Notes: generated by a model not told the origin, from the sequence alone. Positions 16,729 through 24,941 are shown, counted from the first letter of the stretch. The stretch is 64,000 bases of DNA from Noviluteimonas lactosilytica (GCF_020866925.1 NZ_JAJGAK010000004.1:96081-160080), one strand, 5' to 3'. Numbers and translations: made by a program.

Positions 16729-16826
16729 TGCGGAATCAGCGATGACACGCCGCAGGCGTTGTCTCGATCGTCGACGGAACCTGCGCTTCGCGGAAATGCT
16801 CGGCACGTGCGAGCGCCGGTGCGCGG

Positions 16827-16832
16827 TAGCTT
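16827..16832 (+). promoter_or_regulatory. -10-like box (TAGCTT) of the PemK-like gene
   Basis: TAGCTT lies exactly 6 bases before the ATG at 16839, with no Shine-Dalgarno, predicting a leaderless mRNA. Confidence 0.4.
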
Positions 16833-16838
16833 CGCGCC

Positions 16839-17231
16839 ATGACCATTCAATATCACCCTGACTTGGGCGAAGCACTCTGGTGCGAATACGAAGGGCTGTC
16901 GCCTGAAATGATGAAGCGGCGACTTGCCGTCGTCGTCACTCCGAAGGCGTGTCAGCGTATGTGGCTGGCAACGGTCGTTCCGATCAGCACGACGCCGCCG
17001 GAGATCATTCGGCCCTGGCACGTGCGCTTGACGCGCGATCCCCTGCCGGGCGGAACGAAGGGCGAGGTGTGGGTCAAATGCGACATGGTGAATGCCGTGT
17101 CGTTCGCGCGGCTGTCCAACTACCACGGACGTTGGAACGGACGTCGCGAGTATCGGAAGTTGAGAGTGTCGATCGACGAATTGCGCGCGATCCGCCAAGG
17201 AGTTATCTCGGCGTTGGGACACCCTTGGTGA
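16839..17231 (+). CDS. PemK/MazF-like toxin-fold protein, no antitoxin gene beside it
   Basis: 130 residues. The middle follows the PemK/MazF pattern: MMKRRLAVVVTP (the usual K/RRP(A/V)VVL strand), MWLATVVPISTTPP, GEVWVKCDMVNAVSFARL and a C-terminal ELRAIRQGVISALG helix. PemK/MazF proteins cleave RNA and are normally paired with a small antitoxin. No antitoxin-like frame sits up- or downstream: upstream is the ABC permease with 110 bases between, and downstream a structured non-coding stretch. It could be a solitary or domesticated member, or its antitoxin may be elsewhere. Confidence 0.7.
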   Translation: MTIQYHPDLGEALWCEYEGLSPEMMKRRLAVVVTPKACQRMWLATVVPISTTPPEIIRPWHVRLTRDPLPGGTKGEVWVKCDMVNAVSFARLSNYHGRWNGRREYRKLRVSIDELRAIRQGVISALGHPW

Positions 17232-17242
17232 ATTGCTTGCAT

Positions 17243-17368
17243 CGGTCAGGCTCGGCGCGTAGATTTCGCCCGTCCCCGGCTTGCCGGGCTGAAGTCCTCC
17301 GGCCAGGTGCGCCCTCCGGAGGCAGGCCAGAATCGGCAGCCGCCATGCCGCCTGGCCTCAGGTTTCGG
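17243..17368 (+). other. GC-rich non-coding stretch with several pairing segments
   Basis: No convincing gene. Several stems can be drawn: CCGGC/GCCGG near 17277, CCTCCGG with CCGGAGG, and GGCCAGG (about 17301) with CCTGGCC (17351-17357). These are partly mutually exclusive, and the stretch ends at a terminator. It may be the 3' UTR of the PemK-like gene or a small RNA; I do not recognise a known RNA family. Confidence 0.35.
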
Positions 17369-17397
17369 GAAGCCGCCTTCGGGCGGCTTCTTTCGTT
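17369..17397 (+). terminator. Intrinsic terminator
   Basis: GAAGCCGCC at 17369-17377 pairs with GGCGGCTTC at 17382-17390 over a TTCG tetraloop, followed by TTTCGTTT. It ends + strand transcription just before the convergent HNH gene. Confidence 0.85.
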
Positions 17398-17751
17398 TCA
17401 GGCTGCGCCGCGGAGCAGCGCAACCGTCGGCCATCGCGCTTCCGCGACATGCGCCTGCACATGCGCGCGATAGGCCTCCGCCGACATCGGTTCGTCCGCC
17501 TCGTGCCGCGTGATGTTGCAGTACCTGCACGCGGCCACGATGTTGCGCACTTCTTCGCCGCCGTCGCGGCGCGCGAGCATGTGCTCGGCGGTGCACTGGA
17601 AGTGGCCGGTGTCTTCCAGGCGCAGGCCGTGTTGTTCGGCGAACAATTCCGGTCGACGCGTCCACATCGGCGCGTCGCAGTAGTGGCAGCGGTGCTTCTG
17701 GCGACGCACGGCCACTTTGCGGAAGCGGCGGAGCTTGTGGTTGTTCGCCAT
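17398..17751 (-). CDS. HNH endonuclease-domain protein
   Basis: 117 residues. The HNH zinc-finger layout is CHYCDAP near residue 22, then TAEHMLARRDGGEEVRNIVAACRYCN, giving the two CxxC pairs and the His/Asn catalytic region. It is a small stand-alone HNH protein with a basic N-terminus and is probably a nicking or structure-specific DNA nuclease. No phage or restriction genes are adjacent, so I assign no defence role. It lies 16 bases after the YCII-family gene on the same strand. Confidence 0.85.
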   Translation of the reverse strand: MANNHKLRRFRKVAVRRQKHRCHYCDAPMWTRRPELFAEQHGLRLEDTGHFQCTAEHMLARRDGGEEVRNIVAACRYCNITRHEADEPMSAEAYRAHVQAHVAEARWPTVALLRGAA

Positions 17752-17767
17752 CGCGCGCTCGCTCGAC

Positions 17768-18142
17768 TCAGGCGCCGACGCGCTTGCGCACGATGTCGAC
17801 GTCGCGCACCGGTCGCACTTCGATGCAGCCCGTCGTCGCCCATGGCAACTCCGAAGCGATGCGCACGGCTTCGTCGATGTCGTCGGCTTCGATCAGGTTG
17901 AAGCCGCCGAGCAGTTCCTTGGTTTCCGCGAACGGGCCGTCGCTCACGCGCGCCTGGCCGTTGCGGATGCGCACCGAGCGCGCGGTCTTCGCGTCTTCGA
18001 GTTGCTGGAACGCGAGCAGCTTGCCTTCGCGCTGCAGGTCGTCGGCGTGTTCGAGGCAACCCTTCATCATCGTGTCGAACTCGCCCTCGGGCAGGGCGTC
18101 GAGCAGCGTGGCGTCGGTGTAGACGAGCAGGAGGAACTGCAT
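17768..18142 (-). CDS. YCII/DGPF-domain protein
   Basis: 124 residues from the ATG at 18142, which has GGAG 9 bases upstream on the minus strand. The family hallmark DGPFAETKELLGG is at about residue 67, followed by EADDIDEAVRIASELPW and EVRPV. YCII-related proteins have a dimeric ferredoxin-like fold; in other genomes many sit beside ECF sigma factor genes, but not here. The enzymatic role is unknown. A TAGCAT box lies upstream at 18180-18175. Confidence 0.85.
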   Translation of the reverse strand: MQFLLLVYTDATLLDALPEGEFDTMMKGCLEHADDLQREGKLLAFQQLEDAKTARSVRIRNGQARVSDGPFAETKELLGGFNLIEADDIDEAVRIASELPWATTGCIEVRPVRDVDIVRKRVGA

Positions 18143-18216
18143 GCGTGGGGGCTCCGGCATTTCCGAATGCGGCGATGCTAGCGCATGCGCTCACGCGGCG
18201 ATGCACGACGCCGCGC

Positions 18217-18222
18217 TAGGGT
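18217..18222 (+). promoter_or_regulatory. -10-like box (TAGGGT) before the Pro-rich gene
   Basis: TAGGGT ends 7 bases before the ATG at 18230 and no Shine-Dalgarno is present. Confidence 0.3.
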
Positions 18223-18229
18223 CGCGAAC

Positions 18230-18427
18230 ATGACGACCACGCCGACGCCACCGACCACGCCAACGCCGACCACGCCGCAACCGGAAAAGCCCGCCGTTCC
18301 GCCGCAACCGCGGCCCACCGAAGTCCCGCCGCAACAACCGCCGGGCCCCGAAGTGCCGCCGCCGAACGTGCCCACGCCGCAACAACCGCCGACGGTCGAT
18401 CCCGTTCCGCCGGCGCCGATCGGCTGA
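18230..18427 (+). CDS. Small proline-rich protein
   Basis: 65 residues, almost entirely Pro, Thr, Gln and Val (TTTPTPPTTPTPTTPQPEKP...), with no signal peptide or membrane helix. It should be unstructured. The start at 18230 lies just after a TAGGGT box. Low complexity makes a chance frame possible, but the codon use and stop position are consistent with a gene, and small Pro-rich proteins of this sort are common in xanthomonads. Function unknown. Confidence 0.5.
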   Translation: MTTTPTPPTTPTPTTPQPEKPAVPPQPRPTEVPPQQPPGPEVPPPNVPTPQQPPTVDPVPPAPIG

Positions 18428-18438
18428 CCGGCGCCGTT

Positions 18439-18472
18439 GACGCGCGCGGTCAGCTGACGCGCGCGGTCAGCT
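18439..18472 (+). repeat. 17-bp direct repeat at the end of the pilU-like gene
   Basis: GACGCGCGCGGTCAGCT occurs at 18439-18455 and again at 18456-18472. The second copy contains the stop codon of the minus-strand ATPase gene, so the repeat arose by a small tandem duplication at the gene's 3' end. Confidence 0.85.
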
Positions 18473-19723
18473 GTTCGCCGCTTCGCGCTTGGCCGCCTGC
18501 AGGCGTTCGAGTTCGATCTCGTCGCGGCGTTCCTGCTGCTTGCGCAATTCCTCGCGGCGCATCTCTTCGACTTCCGCCGGCGTGGGCTCGTGCTTGAGTT
18601 CCAGCGCCGCGCCCGCGGCCATCGCCGGTTCGCCGCGCTGGCTCTTGAGCTTGATGTTCAGGCGCAGCTCGTTGGCCGAGTCGGCGTTGCGGATCGCTTC
18701 CTCGTAACCGATCAGGCCTTCGTTGTAGAGCTCGAACAGCGCCCAGTCGAACGTGCGCATGCCGAGTTCGCGCGACTTGTTCATCACGCCCTTCAACTCG
18801 TTGAACTCGCCCTTGAAGATCTTCTCGGCGATGGTCGGCGTGTTGAGCAGGATCTCGATCGCGGCCACGCGGCCCTTGCCGTCCTCGGTGCGCACCAGGC
18901 GTTGGGAGACGATCGCGCGCAGGTTGGCCGACAGGTCCATCAGCAATTGCGCGCGGCGTTCTTCCGGGAAGAAGTTGATGATGCGTTCCATCGTCTGCGA
19001 TGCGCTGTTGGCATGCAGCGTGGACAGGCACAGGTGGCCGGTTTCGGCGAAGGAGATCGCGTGCTCCATCGTCTCGGCGTCGCGGATTTCGCCGACGAGG
19101 ATAACGTCGGGCGCCTGGCGCAGCGTGTTCTTCAGCGCGTGGTGCCACGAGTGCGTGTCGACGCCCACTTCACGGTGCGTGATCAGCGACTTCTGCGAGA
19201 CGTGCGCGTATTCGACCGGATCTTCCACCGTGATGATGTGGCCGGCCGACGTGCGATTGCGGTGGTCGATCATCGCGGCGAGCGACGTCGACTTGCCCGA
19301 ACCGGTGCCGCCGACGACGAGCACGAGCCCGCGCTTCTCCATCACCACGCTCTTGAGCACTTCGGGCAGGCGCAGCTTCTCGAAGTTGGGGATCTCCGCG
19401 GCGATCGTGCGGCACACCAGGCCGACGTGGCCCTGCTGCACGAACACGTTGACGCGGAAGCGCGACACGCCCGGCACGAGAATGGCGAAGTTGCACTCCA
19501 GCTCCTTCGCGAACTCGGCCCGCTGCTTGTCGTTCATCAGCGCGTTGGCGAGGATCGCGGTGAGTTCGCCCGTCAGCTTCTGCTGCGTCATCGGCGTCAT
19601 CGCGCCGTGCGACTTCATGCTGGGCGGAAAGTCGTGCGCGATGAAGAGGTCGGAACCCCCGGCCTTGGCCATTGCCGCGAGCAGCTTGTGCATGTACTCG
19701 CGGGCTTGCGTTTCGTTGAGCAT
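18467..19723 (-). CDS. PilT/PilU-family type IV pilus retraction ATPase, PilU-like
   Basis: 418 residues from the ATG at 19723. N-terminal EYMHKLLAAMAKAGGSDLFIAHDFPP is the family opening. Walker A is GGTGSGKST, Walker B DVILVGEIRDAETMEHA, and the His box LSTLHANSASQTMERIINFFP. A long Glu/Arg-rich C-terminal helix ends the protein. The PilT-specific AIRNLIRE element is not seen, which favours PilU or a third paralogue. It powers twitching motility from the cytoplasm. An alternative GTG start at 19849, one base after the upstream stop, would add 42 residues and translational coupling; the added sequence lacks family character. Confidence 0.85.
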   Translation of the reverse strand: MLNETQAREYMHKLLAAMAKAGGSDLFIAHDFPPSMKSHGAMTPMTQQKLTGELTAILANALMNDKQRAEFAKELECNFAILVPGVSRFRVNVFVQQGHVGLVCRTIAAEIPNFEKLRLPEVLKSVVMEKRGLVLVVGGTGSGKSTSLAAMIDHRNRTSAGHIITVEDPVEYAHVSQKSLITHREVGVDTHSWHHALKNTLRQAPDVILVGEIRDAETMEHAISFAETGHLCLSTLHANSASQTMERIINFFPEERRAQLLMDLSANLRAIVSQRLVRTEDGKGRVAAIEILLNTPTIAEKIFKGEFNELKGVMNKSRELGMRTFDWALFELYNEGLIGYEEAIRNADSANELRLNIKLKSQRGEPAMAAGAALELKHEPTPAEVEEMRREELRKQQERRDEIELERLQAAKREAANS

Positions 19724-19850
19724 GATGCGTCGCGCCGCGTGGGCGGCGTCGTCCTTGTCTGAAATGAATTCCCCTGCGCGCGCAGTGTATTCAGCGCTGC
19801 GCCAACCGACCCGGATGCCCGTCACGGTCACCCGGTCCCCATCGGTCACC

Positions 19851-20105
19851 TCATTCCTGTTCAGGCGCCTCGGAGCGGAACCACGCTTCGACGGTGCCCT
19901 TCACCTTCATCGTCATCGGCAGGCCGTGGCGATCGAGCGACTTGCCCACCGGCACGCGCACCCAGCCTTCGCTGATGCAGTATTCCTCGACATTCGTGCG
20001 TTCGGTGCCGTTGAACTTGATGCCGATGCCGCGTTCCAGCACCGCCTCGTCGTAGAACTTGCTGCGCGGGTCGTTGGAGAGGCGATCGGGAGGCGTATCG
20101 GTCAT
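19851..20105 (-). CDS. DUF3297-family protein
   Basis: 84 residues. The sequence (SNDPRSKFYDEAVLERGIGIKFNGTERTNVEEYCISEGWVRV, then GKSLDRHGLPMTMKVKGTVEAWF) fits the DUF3297 family of small cytoplasmic proteins of unknown function. It lies directly upstream of the PilU-like gene on the same strand. Whether they share function is not known. Confidence 0.85.
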   Translation of the reverse strand: MTDTPPDRLSNDPRSKFYDEAVLERGIGIKFNGTERTNVEEYCISEGWVRVPVGKSLDRHGLPMTMKVKGTVEAWFRSEAPEQE

Positions 20106-20157
20106 GGCGTGCTCGTTGCGGGTACGTCGGAAGCCGCATTGTATTGGAGACTGCGTA

Positions 20158-20442
20158 CTACGGCGCCTCGTGGCGCCCCTGCGCGCGGGCGCGGGCGATG
20201 ACCGCGCGGTACAGCACGCGATCGCCGTGCCGGGACACGGCCACGGCTCCGAGGGTCAGCGCGGCCTCGCGCAGCTCCGCGTCCACGTCGTAGTGCGCAC
20301 CGCTGGTCTTGTCCTGGAACGCGCGCTGCGGCAGGCCGATCGCCGCGGCCATCGCGTGCAGCTCGACCAGGGTGTCGGCCATCAGGTGTGCCCAGCGGCG
20401 GCCGCGCCAGAGGGTGACCGCGTCGTCGACGTAGACGCTCAT
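20158..20442 (-). CDS. DUF4031-family protein
   Basis: 94 residues from the ATG at 20442. The opening MSVYVDDAVTLWRGRRWAHLMADTLVELHAMAAAIGLP and the later DKTSGAHYDVDAELREAAL are typical of the DUF4031 family, small proteins of unknown function. CATCCT lies 6 bases before the ATG, so the start may be leaderless. It is divergent from the Atm1-type exporter gene, with 46 bases between. Confidence 0.85.
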   Translation of the reverse strand: MSVYVDDAVTLWRGRRWAHLMADTLVELHAMAAAIGLPQRAFQDKTSGAHYDVDAELREAALTLGAVAVSRHGDRVLYRAVIARARAQGRHEAP

Positions 20443-20488
20443 GCGCGCAGGATGGCGGCTGGCGTTGCATCCTGTCCATCGCGCCACC

Positions 20489-22381
20489 ATGTCCCAGCGC
20501 ATGCAGACCCCGACCGACCCCCAACCGCAGGCCTCCGACGAGATCGTCGCCGCCCCCGACAGCGTCGCCGGCAGCGCGCCCGTCGCCCGACCCACCGGCG
20601 CCCGCGCCGACTGGCAGGTGCTGCGTTCGCTCGCGCCGTTCCTGCAGCCCTTCACGGGCCGCATCCTGTTCGCGCTCGCACTGGTCGTGATGGGCAAGCT
20701 CGCGAACCTCGCAGTGCCGATGGTGTTGAAGAAGCTGGTCGACGGGCTCAACGTCGCGCCGACCCTGCTCGTGCTGCCGGTCGGCTTGCTGCTCGCCTAC
20801 GGCGCGTCGCGCGTCGGGGTGACGCTGTTCACCGAGTTGCGCCAGGTCGTGTTCGCGCGCGTGATGGCGCGCGTGTCGCGGCGCGTGACCCTGCAGGTGT
20901 TCCGCCACCTGCATGCGCTGTCGCTGCGTTTCCATCTCGCGCGTCGCACGGGCGGAGTCGCGCGCGACGTCGAACGCGGCGGCACCGCGATCTCCGACCT
21001 GCTCGACTGGACGATCTACACCATCATCCCGACCGCGCTGGAAATAGTGCTCGTCGCGGGGGTCCTCGCGTGGTTCTACGACTGGGGGTTCGTCGCGATC
21101 ACCGCGGGCACGCTCGTGGCCTACGTGCTGTTCACCGTGTCGATCACCGAATGGCGCACGCGTTACTACCGCGCCGCCGTTGAAGCGGACACGAAGGCCA
21201 ACGAGCGCGCGGTCGATTCGCTGCTCAACTACGAGACCGTCAAGTACTTCGGCAACGAAGAACACGAAGCGCGCCGTTACGACGAGAACCTGCAGCGCCT
21301 CGAGAACGCGCAGGTGATGAGCCGCAAGACGCTCGCCGTGCTCAACCTCGGCCAGACCGCCATCGTCGCGCTCGGCGTCTCGGCAATGATGTGGCGCGCG
21401 GCCGCGGGCGTCGTCGCCGGCGAGATGACGGTCGGCGACCTCGTGCTGGTCAACGCCTACCTGCTGCAGTTGTCCGCGCCGCTGAACATGCTCGGCATGA
21501 TGTACCGCGAAGTGAAGCAGGCGATGACCAACCTCGAACGCCTGTTCGGCCTGCTCGACGAACGCCAGGACGTGCAGGACCGCGCGGGCGCGACGCCGTT
21601 GCATGCGACGCAGCCGGAGGTGCGCTTCGAAGGCGTGCGCTTCGCGTACGACGTGCGGCGGCAGATCCTGCGCGATGTCGACTTCACCATTCCGCCGGGG
21701 GCGACGGTTGCGGTGGTCGGACATTCGGGCTCGGGCAAGTCCACGCTCGCGCGCCTGCTGTATCGCTTCTACGACGTGGATGCCGGCCGCATCACGATCA
21801 CCGACGCCGCCGGCACCGCGCACGACGTGCGCGACTACACGCAGCATTCGGTGCGCGCGACGATCGCGATCGTTCCGCAGGATACGGTGCTGTTCAACGA
21901 CACCATCTACTACAACATCGAGTATGGCCGCCCGGGAGCGACCCGCGAAGAAGTCGAACACGCGGCACGCGCGGCGCACATCCACGACCTGATCGCCGGC
22001 CTGCCGGACGGTTACGACACCGAAGTCGGCGAGCGCGGCCTCAAGCTGTCGGGCGGCGAGAAGCAACGCGTGGCGATTGCGCGCGCGCTGCTGAAGAACC
22101 CGGCGATCCTGATCTTCGACGAGGCGACCTCCGCGCTCGATTCGCGTTCGGAGCAGGCGATCCAGTCCGAACTCGACCGCATCGCGCTGGGCCGCACGAC
22201 GCTCACCATCGCGCATCGCCTGTCGACGGTGATGAATGCCGACGAGATCCTGGTGATGGATGCCGGCCGCATCATCGAACGCGGACGGCATGGCGAACTC
22301 ATCGCGCGCCAGGGCCATTACGCGCAGATGTGGAAGCTGCAACAGCAGGAACGCCTGCGCGAACTGGAGGCGGAAGCCTGA
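20489..22381 (+). CDS. Atm1/HMT1-type ABC exporter (fused permease-ATPase)
   Basis: 630 residues. The N-terminal half is a six-helix type IV exporter domain (LVVMGKLANLAVPMVLKKLVDGL, LLVLPVGLLLAYGASRVGVTLFTE, AVDSLLNYETVKYFGNEEHE). The last of these, with its NYETVKYF block, is diagnostic of the Atm1/HMT1 branch. The ATPase half has Walker A GHSGSGKST, signature LSGGEKQRVAIARA, Walker B ILIFDEATSALD and H-loop IAHRLST. Homologues export glutathione-linked or metal-glutathione compounds and serve iron-sulfur cluster or metal homeostasis; the actual substrate here is inferred. The stop overlaps the next start by one base. Confidence 0.93.
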   Translation: MSQRMQTPTDPQPQASDEIVAAPDSVAGSAPVARPTGARADWQVLRSLAPFLQPFTGRILFALALVVMGKLANLAVPMVLKKLVDGLNVAPTLLVLPVGLLLAYGASRVGVTLFTELRQVVFARVMARVSRRVTLQVFRHLHALSLRFHLARRTGGVARDVERGGTAISDLLDWTIYTIIPTALEIVLVAGVLAWFYDWGFVAITAGTLVAYVLFTVSITEWRTRYYRAAVEADTKANERAVDSLLNYETVKYFGNEEHEARRYDENLQRLENAQVMSRKTLAVLNLGQTAIVALGVSAMMWRAAAGVVAGEMTVGDLVLVNAYLLQLSAPLNMLGMMYREVKQAMTNLERLFGLLDERQDVQDRAGATPLHATQPEVRFEGVRFAYDVRRQILRDVDFTIPPGATVAVVGHSGSGKSTLARLLYRFYDVDAGRITITDAAGTAHDVRDYTQHSVRATIAIVPQDTVLFNDTIYYNIEYGRPGATREEVEHAARAAHIHDLIAGLPDGYDTEVGERGLKLSGGEKQRVAIARALLKNPAILIFDEATSALDSRSEQAIQSELDRIALGRTTLTIAHRLSTVMNADEILVMDAGRIIERGRHGELIARQGHYAQMWKLQQQERLRELEAEA

Positions 22382-23166
22382 TGTGCCTGATCGCGGTCGG
22401 TTGGCACGCGCATCCGCGCTGGAAGCTCGCGGTGATCGCCAACCGCGATGAATCGCACGCGCGACCCACGGCGGCCGCGGCGCAGGACCCGGACTTTCCG
22501 TCGGTGTTCGGCGGCCGCGACCTCGAAGCGGGCGGTAGCTGGTTGCTCGCGTCGGCGCAGCGGCGGTTTGTCGCGGTGACCAACGTGCGCGCCGGATTGC
22601 ATCCCGAAACCGCGCCGCTCTCGCGCGGTTCGCTCGTGCGCGACTTCGCGACGGGCGACGCACGCGCAGGCGACTACGTGGCATCGCTCGCACGCACCGC
22701 GCCGGAGTTCGGCCGCTTCAACCTGTTGTGTTGGGATGGCGATGCGCTGCGCTTCGCCACCAACCATCCGCAATACGACGCACGCGACGTGAGCGACGGC
22801 GTCCACGCGATGTCGAACGGCGCCTTCGACGCGCCATGGCCGAAGAGCGGGCACGCCACGCGCGCACTCGAAGCGTGGCTCTCCACATCGCAGGGCCACG
22901 ATGCGATCGAGGAAACGATGCTCGCGCCGTTGTTCGACGCACTCGCCGACACCACGCCCGCGCCCGACGCACGGTTGCCCGACACCGGCGTGGGCCTGGA
23001 CATGGAACGCCTGCTGTCGCCGCCGTTCGTGCGCGGCCCGCGTTACGGCACGCGCTGCAGCACGGTGGTGCTCGTCGACGAGGCGGGCATCGTGTTCGCC
23101 GAACATCGCTTCGGCCCGGATGCGGTGCCATCCGGACGCACGTTCGCGCAAGTGCCTTTCGCGTAA
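22381..23166 (+). CDS. NRDE/TANGO2-family protein
   Basis: 261 residues. It starts MCLIAVGW, with Cys2 as the likely N-terminal nucleophile position, and the family-naming NRDE motif in KLAVIANRDESHARPT. GGRDLEAGGSWLL, FNLLCWDGDALRFATN and RCSTVVLVDEAG are further family blocks. NRDE/TANGO2 proteins have an Ntn-hydrolase-like fold, and recent work on relatives links them to heme handling. Its ATG shares a base with the stop of the Atm1-type gene, so the two are cotranslated, which fits a metal/heme theme. Confidence 0.88.
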   Translation: MCLIAVGWHAHPRWKLAVIANRDESHARPTAAAAQDPDFPSVFGGRDLEAGGSWLLASAQRRFVAVTNVRAGLHPETAPLSRGSLVRDFATGDARAGDYVASLARTAPEFGRFNLLCWDGDALRFATNHPQYDARDVSDGVHAMSNGAFDAPWPKSGHATRALEAWLSTSQGHDAIEETMLAPLFDALADTTPAPDARLPDTGVGLDMERLLSPPFVRGPRYGTRCSTVVLVDEAGIVFAEHRFGPDAVPSGRTFAQVPFA

Positions 23167-23284
23167 CCCCGCGTTTTCATCGCGTTTCAATGAACGCCAA
23201 GCAAATCCGGATGACCTTCGGCACAAGCAGCCGTGTTGTCGGCGCGTGAAAATTGCGCCCACTTACAGGGAGACCCCACCGATC

Positions 23285-23578
23285 ATGAAGCGTTTCGCCA
23301 TCGCCCTCGCCACCGCCGCCTCGCTGTTCGCCGTCAATGCGAGCGCCCAGCAGGCTTCCGGCAACCTCCAGGGCGAAGCCCTCGCCGGCGACAAGATCGC
23401 CGTCACCTCGACGAGCACCGGCTTCCACCGCGAAATCACGGTCGAAGACGCGGGCAAGTACTCGATCCGTCGCCTGCCGACCGGCACCTACATCGTCGAA
23501 GTCACGCACGCCGACGGTTCGAAGGACAAGCCGAAGCAGATCGTCATCCAGGTCGGCACGACCGCGCGCATCAAGTAA
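23285..23578 (+). CDS. Secreted carboxypeptidase-regulatory-like small protein
   Basis: 97 residues, with AGGGAGA upstream. A signal peptide (MKRFAIALATAASLFAV, cleavage after ASA) is followed by one beta-sandwich domain: GEALAGDKIAVTSTSTGFHREITVEDAGKYSIRRLPTGTYIVEVTHADG. This is the pattern of carboxypeptidase-regulatory domains found at the N-terminus of Oar-like outer-membrane receptors. Here it stands alone. Extracytoplasmic; partner unknown. A strong terminator follows. Confidence 0.82.
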   Translation: MKRFAIALATAASLFAVNASAQQASGNLQGEALAGDKIAVTSTSTGFHREITVEDAGKYSIRRLPTGTYIVEVTHADGSKDKPKQIVIQVGTTARIK

Positions 23579-23603
23579 GCGCGTCGAAACACCGGATGCA
23601 TGG

Positions 23604-23629
23604 AGGGCGGCCCACGGGCCGCCCTTTTT
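23604..23629 (+). terminator. Intrinsic terminator
   Basis: AGGGCGGCC at 23604-23612 pairs with GGCCGCCCT at 23617-23625, followed by a T5 run and TTCG. It is 25 bases after the stop. Confidence 0.93.
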
Positions 23630-23722
23630 CGTTGCGTCTCCGGTCTGCGCGGCCGGTCTCGCCGCCGCTTCCCGTAACCTGATTCGAACCAGATTCCGTC
23701 GTGTCTTTCAGGGGGAGACGAC

Positions 23723-24928
23723 ATGGGGACCGTGATCCGTGAGCTGTTCTCCGGCGAAGTGCTCTATCGCCAGGGAGATCCATCCGACTGCGCGTGGCTG
23801 ATCGAGCGCGGCGGCATCGAACTGACTTCCGAACAAGGCCGCCGCAGCGTGCACCACGGCACGCTGGGCCCGGGCGAGTTGATCGGCGAACTGGGCATGC
23901 TCGACGGCCAGCCGCGCAGCGCCACCGCGACCGCGCGCGGCGACACGCAACTGCTCGCGATCGACCACGACCAGTTCCTCGAACGCCTCGAAGGCGGCGA
24001 CGCGATCGTGCGCACGCTGGTGCTGAGCCTGTTGCGCCGCACGCGCGCCATCATCGCCGCGATGCCGCAGGAAGTGCAGCTGCCCGCCGAAGACATGGCG
24101 GTCGAATCGAAGGAAGAACGCGCCGGCCTGGACAAGATCCGCCTCGAAGCGCGCCTGCGCGACGCGCTCGCCACGAAGACGCTCGAAGTGCGCTACCAGC
24201 CGATCTACGACATCGCCGAAGGCGCGGTGCGCGGGTACGAAGCGCTCGTGCGCTGGCAGTTGCCGGATCGTGGCGCGGTGTCGCCGGCGGAGTTCATCAA
24301 GCTCGCCGAAGAGACCTCGCTGATCGTGCCCGTGGGCGAGTACGTGCTCGACCGCGTGATCGAAGTGCTGGTCGCGCTGCGCGACGCCGGCGTGGCGCCG
24401 TTGCCGAGCATCGCGGTCAACCTGTCGGCGCGACAACTCGTCGAGCCGGGCATGGCGCGCCAGATCGTGCAGCGCATCGAACAGGCGAAGTTGCCCGCGG
24501 GTACGCTCAAGCTCGAAGTCACCGAGAGCCGCATGCTCGACTACGCGCCGGTCGCGGCGGTCATGCAGCATTGCCGCGCGCACGGCATTCCGTTCGCGCT
24601 CGACGATTTCGGCACCGGGTATTCCAACCTCACGCACCTGCACAAGCTCGACTTCGAGTTCGTGAAGGTGGACCAGGCGTTCGCGCGCCACATGTTCGAC
24701 TCCGAGCGCGCGATGGCGATCGTGCAGGCGATCGTCGCGATGGCGCACGGCATCGGCGCGCACGTGGTGATGGAAGGCGTCGAGACCGTCGAGCAACTCG
24801 AACGCCTGCGGCAGATGGGCGTGCGTTACGCGCAGGGCTACCTGATCGGCCAGGCCGCCCCGACCGCGGCCGTGTTGTCCGGCGATGCCGCGCGTGGCCT
24901 GCAGGCGAAGGAGTCCGCACTCGCCTGA
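23723..24928 (+). CDS. Cyclic-nucleotide-binding/EAL protein (putative c-di-GMP phosphodiesterase)
   Basis: 401 residues, with GGGGGAGA before the ATG. Residues about 5-110 are a cNMP-binding (Crp-like) domain: LYRQGDPSDCAWLIERGGIEL, GPGELIGELGMLDGQPRSATATA. Residues about 150-390 are an EAL domain with all main catalytic groups visible: YEALVRW, AVNLSARQL, LEVTESRML, DDFGTGYSNL, FVKVDQAF, MEGVET and QGYLIG. It should hydrolyse c-di-GMP, possibly gated by a cyclic nucleotide. The binding-pocket Arg of the Crp family may be in GQPRSATATA. Cytoplasmic. Confidence 0.92.
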   Translation: MGTVIRELFSGEVLYRQGDPSDCAWLIERGGIELTSEQGRRSVHHGTLGPGELIGELGMLDGQPRSATATARGDTQLLAIDHDQFLERLEGGDAIVRTLVLSLLRRTRAIIAAMPQEVQLPAEDMAVESKEERAGLDKIRLEARLRDALATKTLEVRYQPIYDIAEGAVRGYEALVRWQLPDRGAVSPAEFIKLAEETSLIVPVGEYVLDRVIEVLVALRDAGVAPLPSIAVNLSARQLVEPGMARQIVQRIEQAKLPAGTLKLEVTESRMLDYAPVAAVMQHCRAHGIPFALDDFGTGYSNLTHLHKLDFEFVKVDQAFARHMFDSERAMAIVQAIVAMAHGIGAHVVMEGVETVEQLERLRQMGVRYAQGYLIGQAAPTAAVLSGDAARGLQAKESALA

Positions 24929-24941
24929 CCCTCACGTCGCG

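Noticed and set aside
17243-17368. Signal recognition particle (4.5S) RNA or a known riboswitch in the structured stretch
   Set aside because: The conserved GGAAGGNAGCA loop of SRP RNA and the core words of cobalamin or TPP riboswitches are absent.
17398-17751. HNH protein considered as part of a restriction or defence island with the PemK-like gene
   Set aside because: The two genes are convergent and separated by a terminator, and their neighbours are housekeeping-type genes. No methyltransferase, helicase or phage gene is near.
20102-22693. 863-residue antisense frame over the Atm1-type gene
   Set aside because: The + strand frame has all ABC exporter motifs; the antisense protein is low-complexity Arg/His/Ala sequence.
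23681-23700. GATTCGAACCAGATTCC considered as a tRNA T-arm
   Set aside because: No acceptor, D or anticodon arm can be drawn around it; it is the leader of the cNMP-EAL gene.
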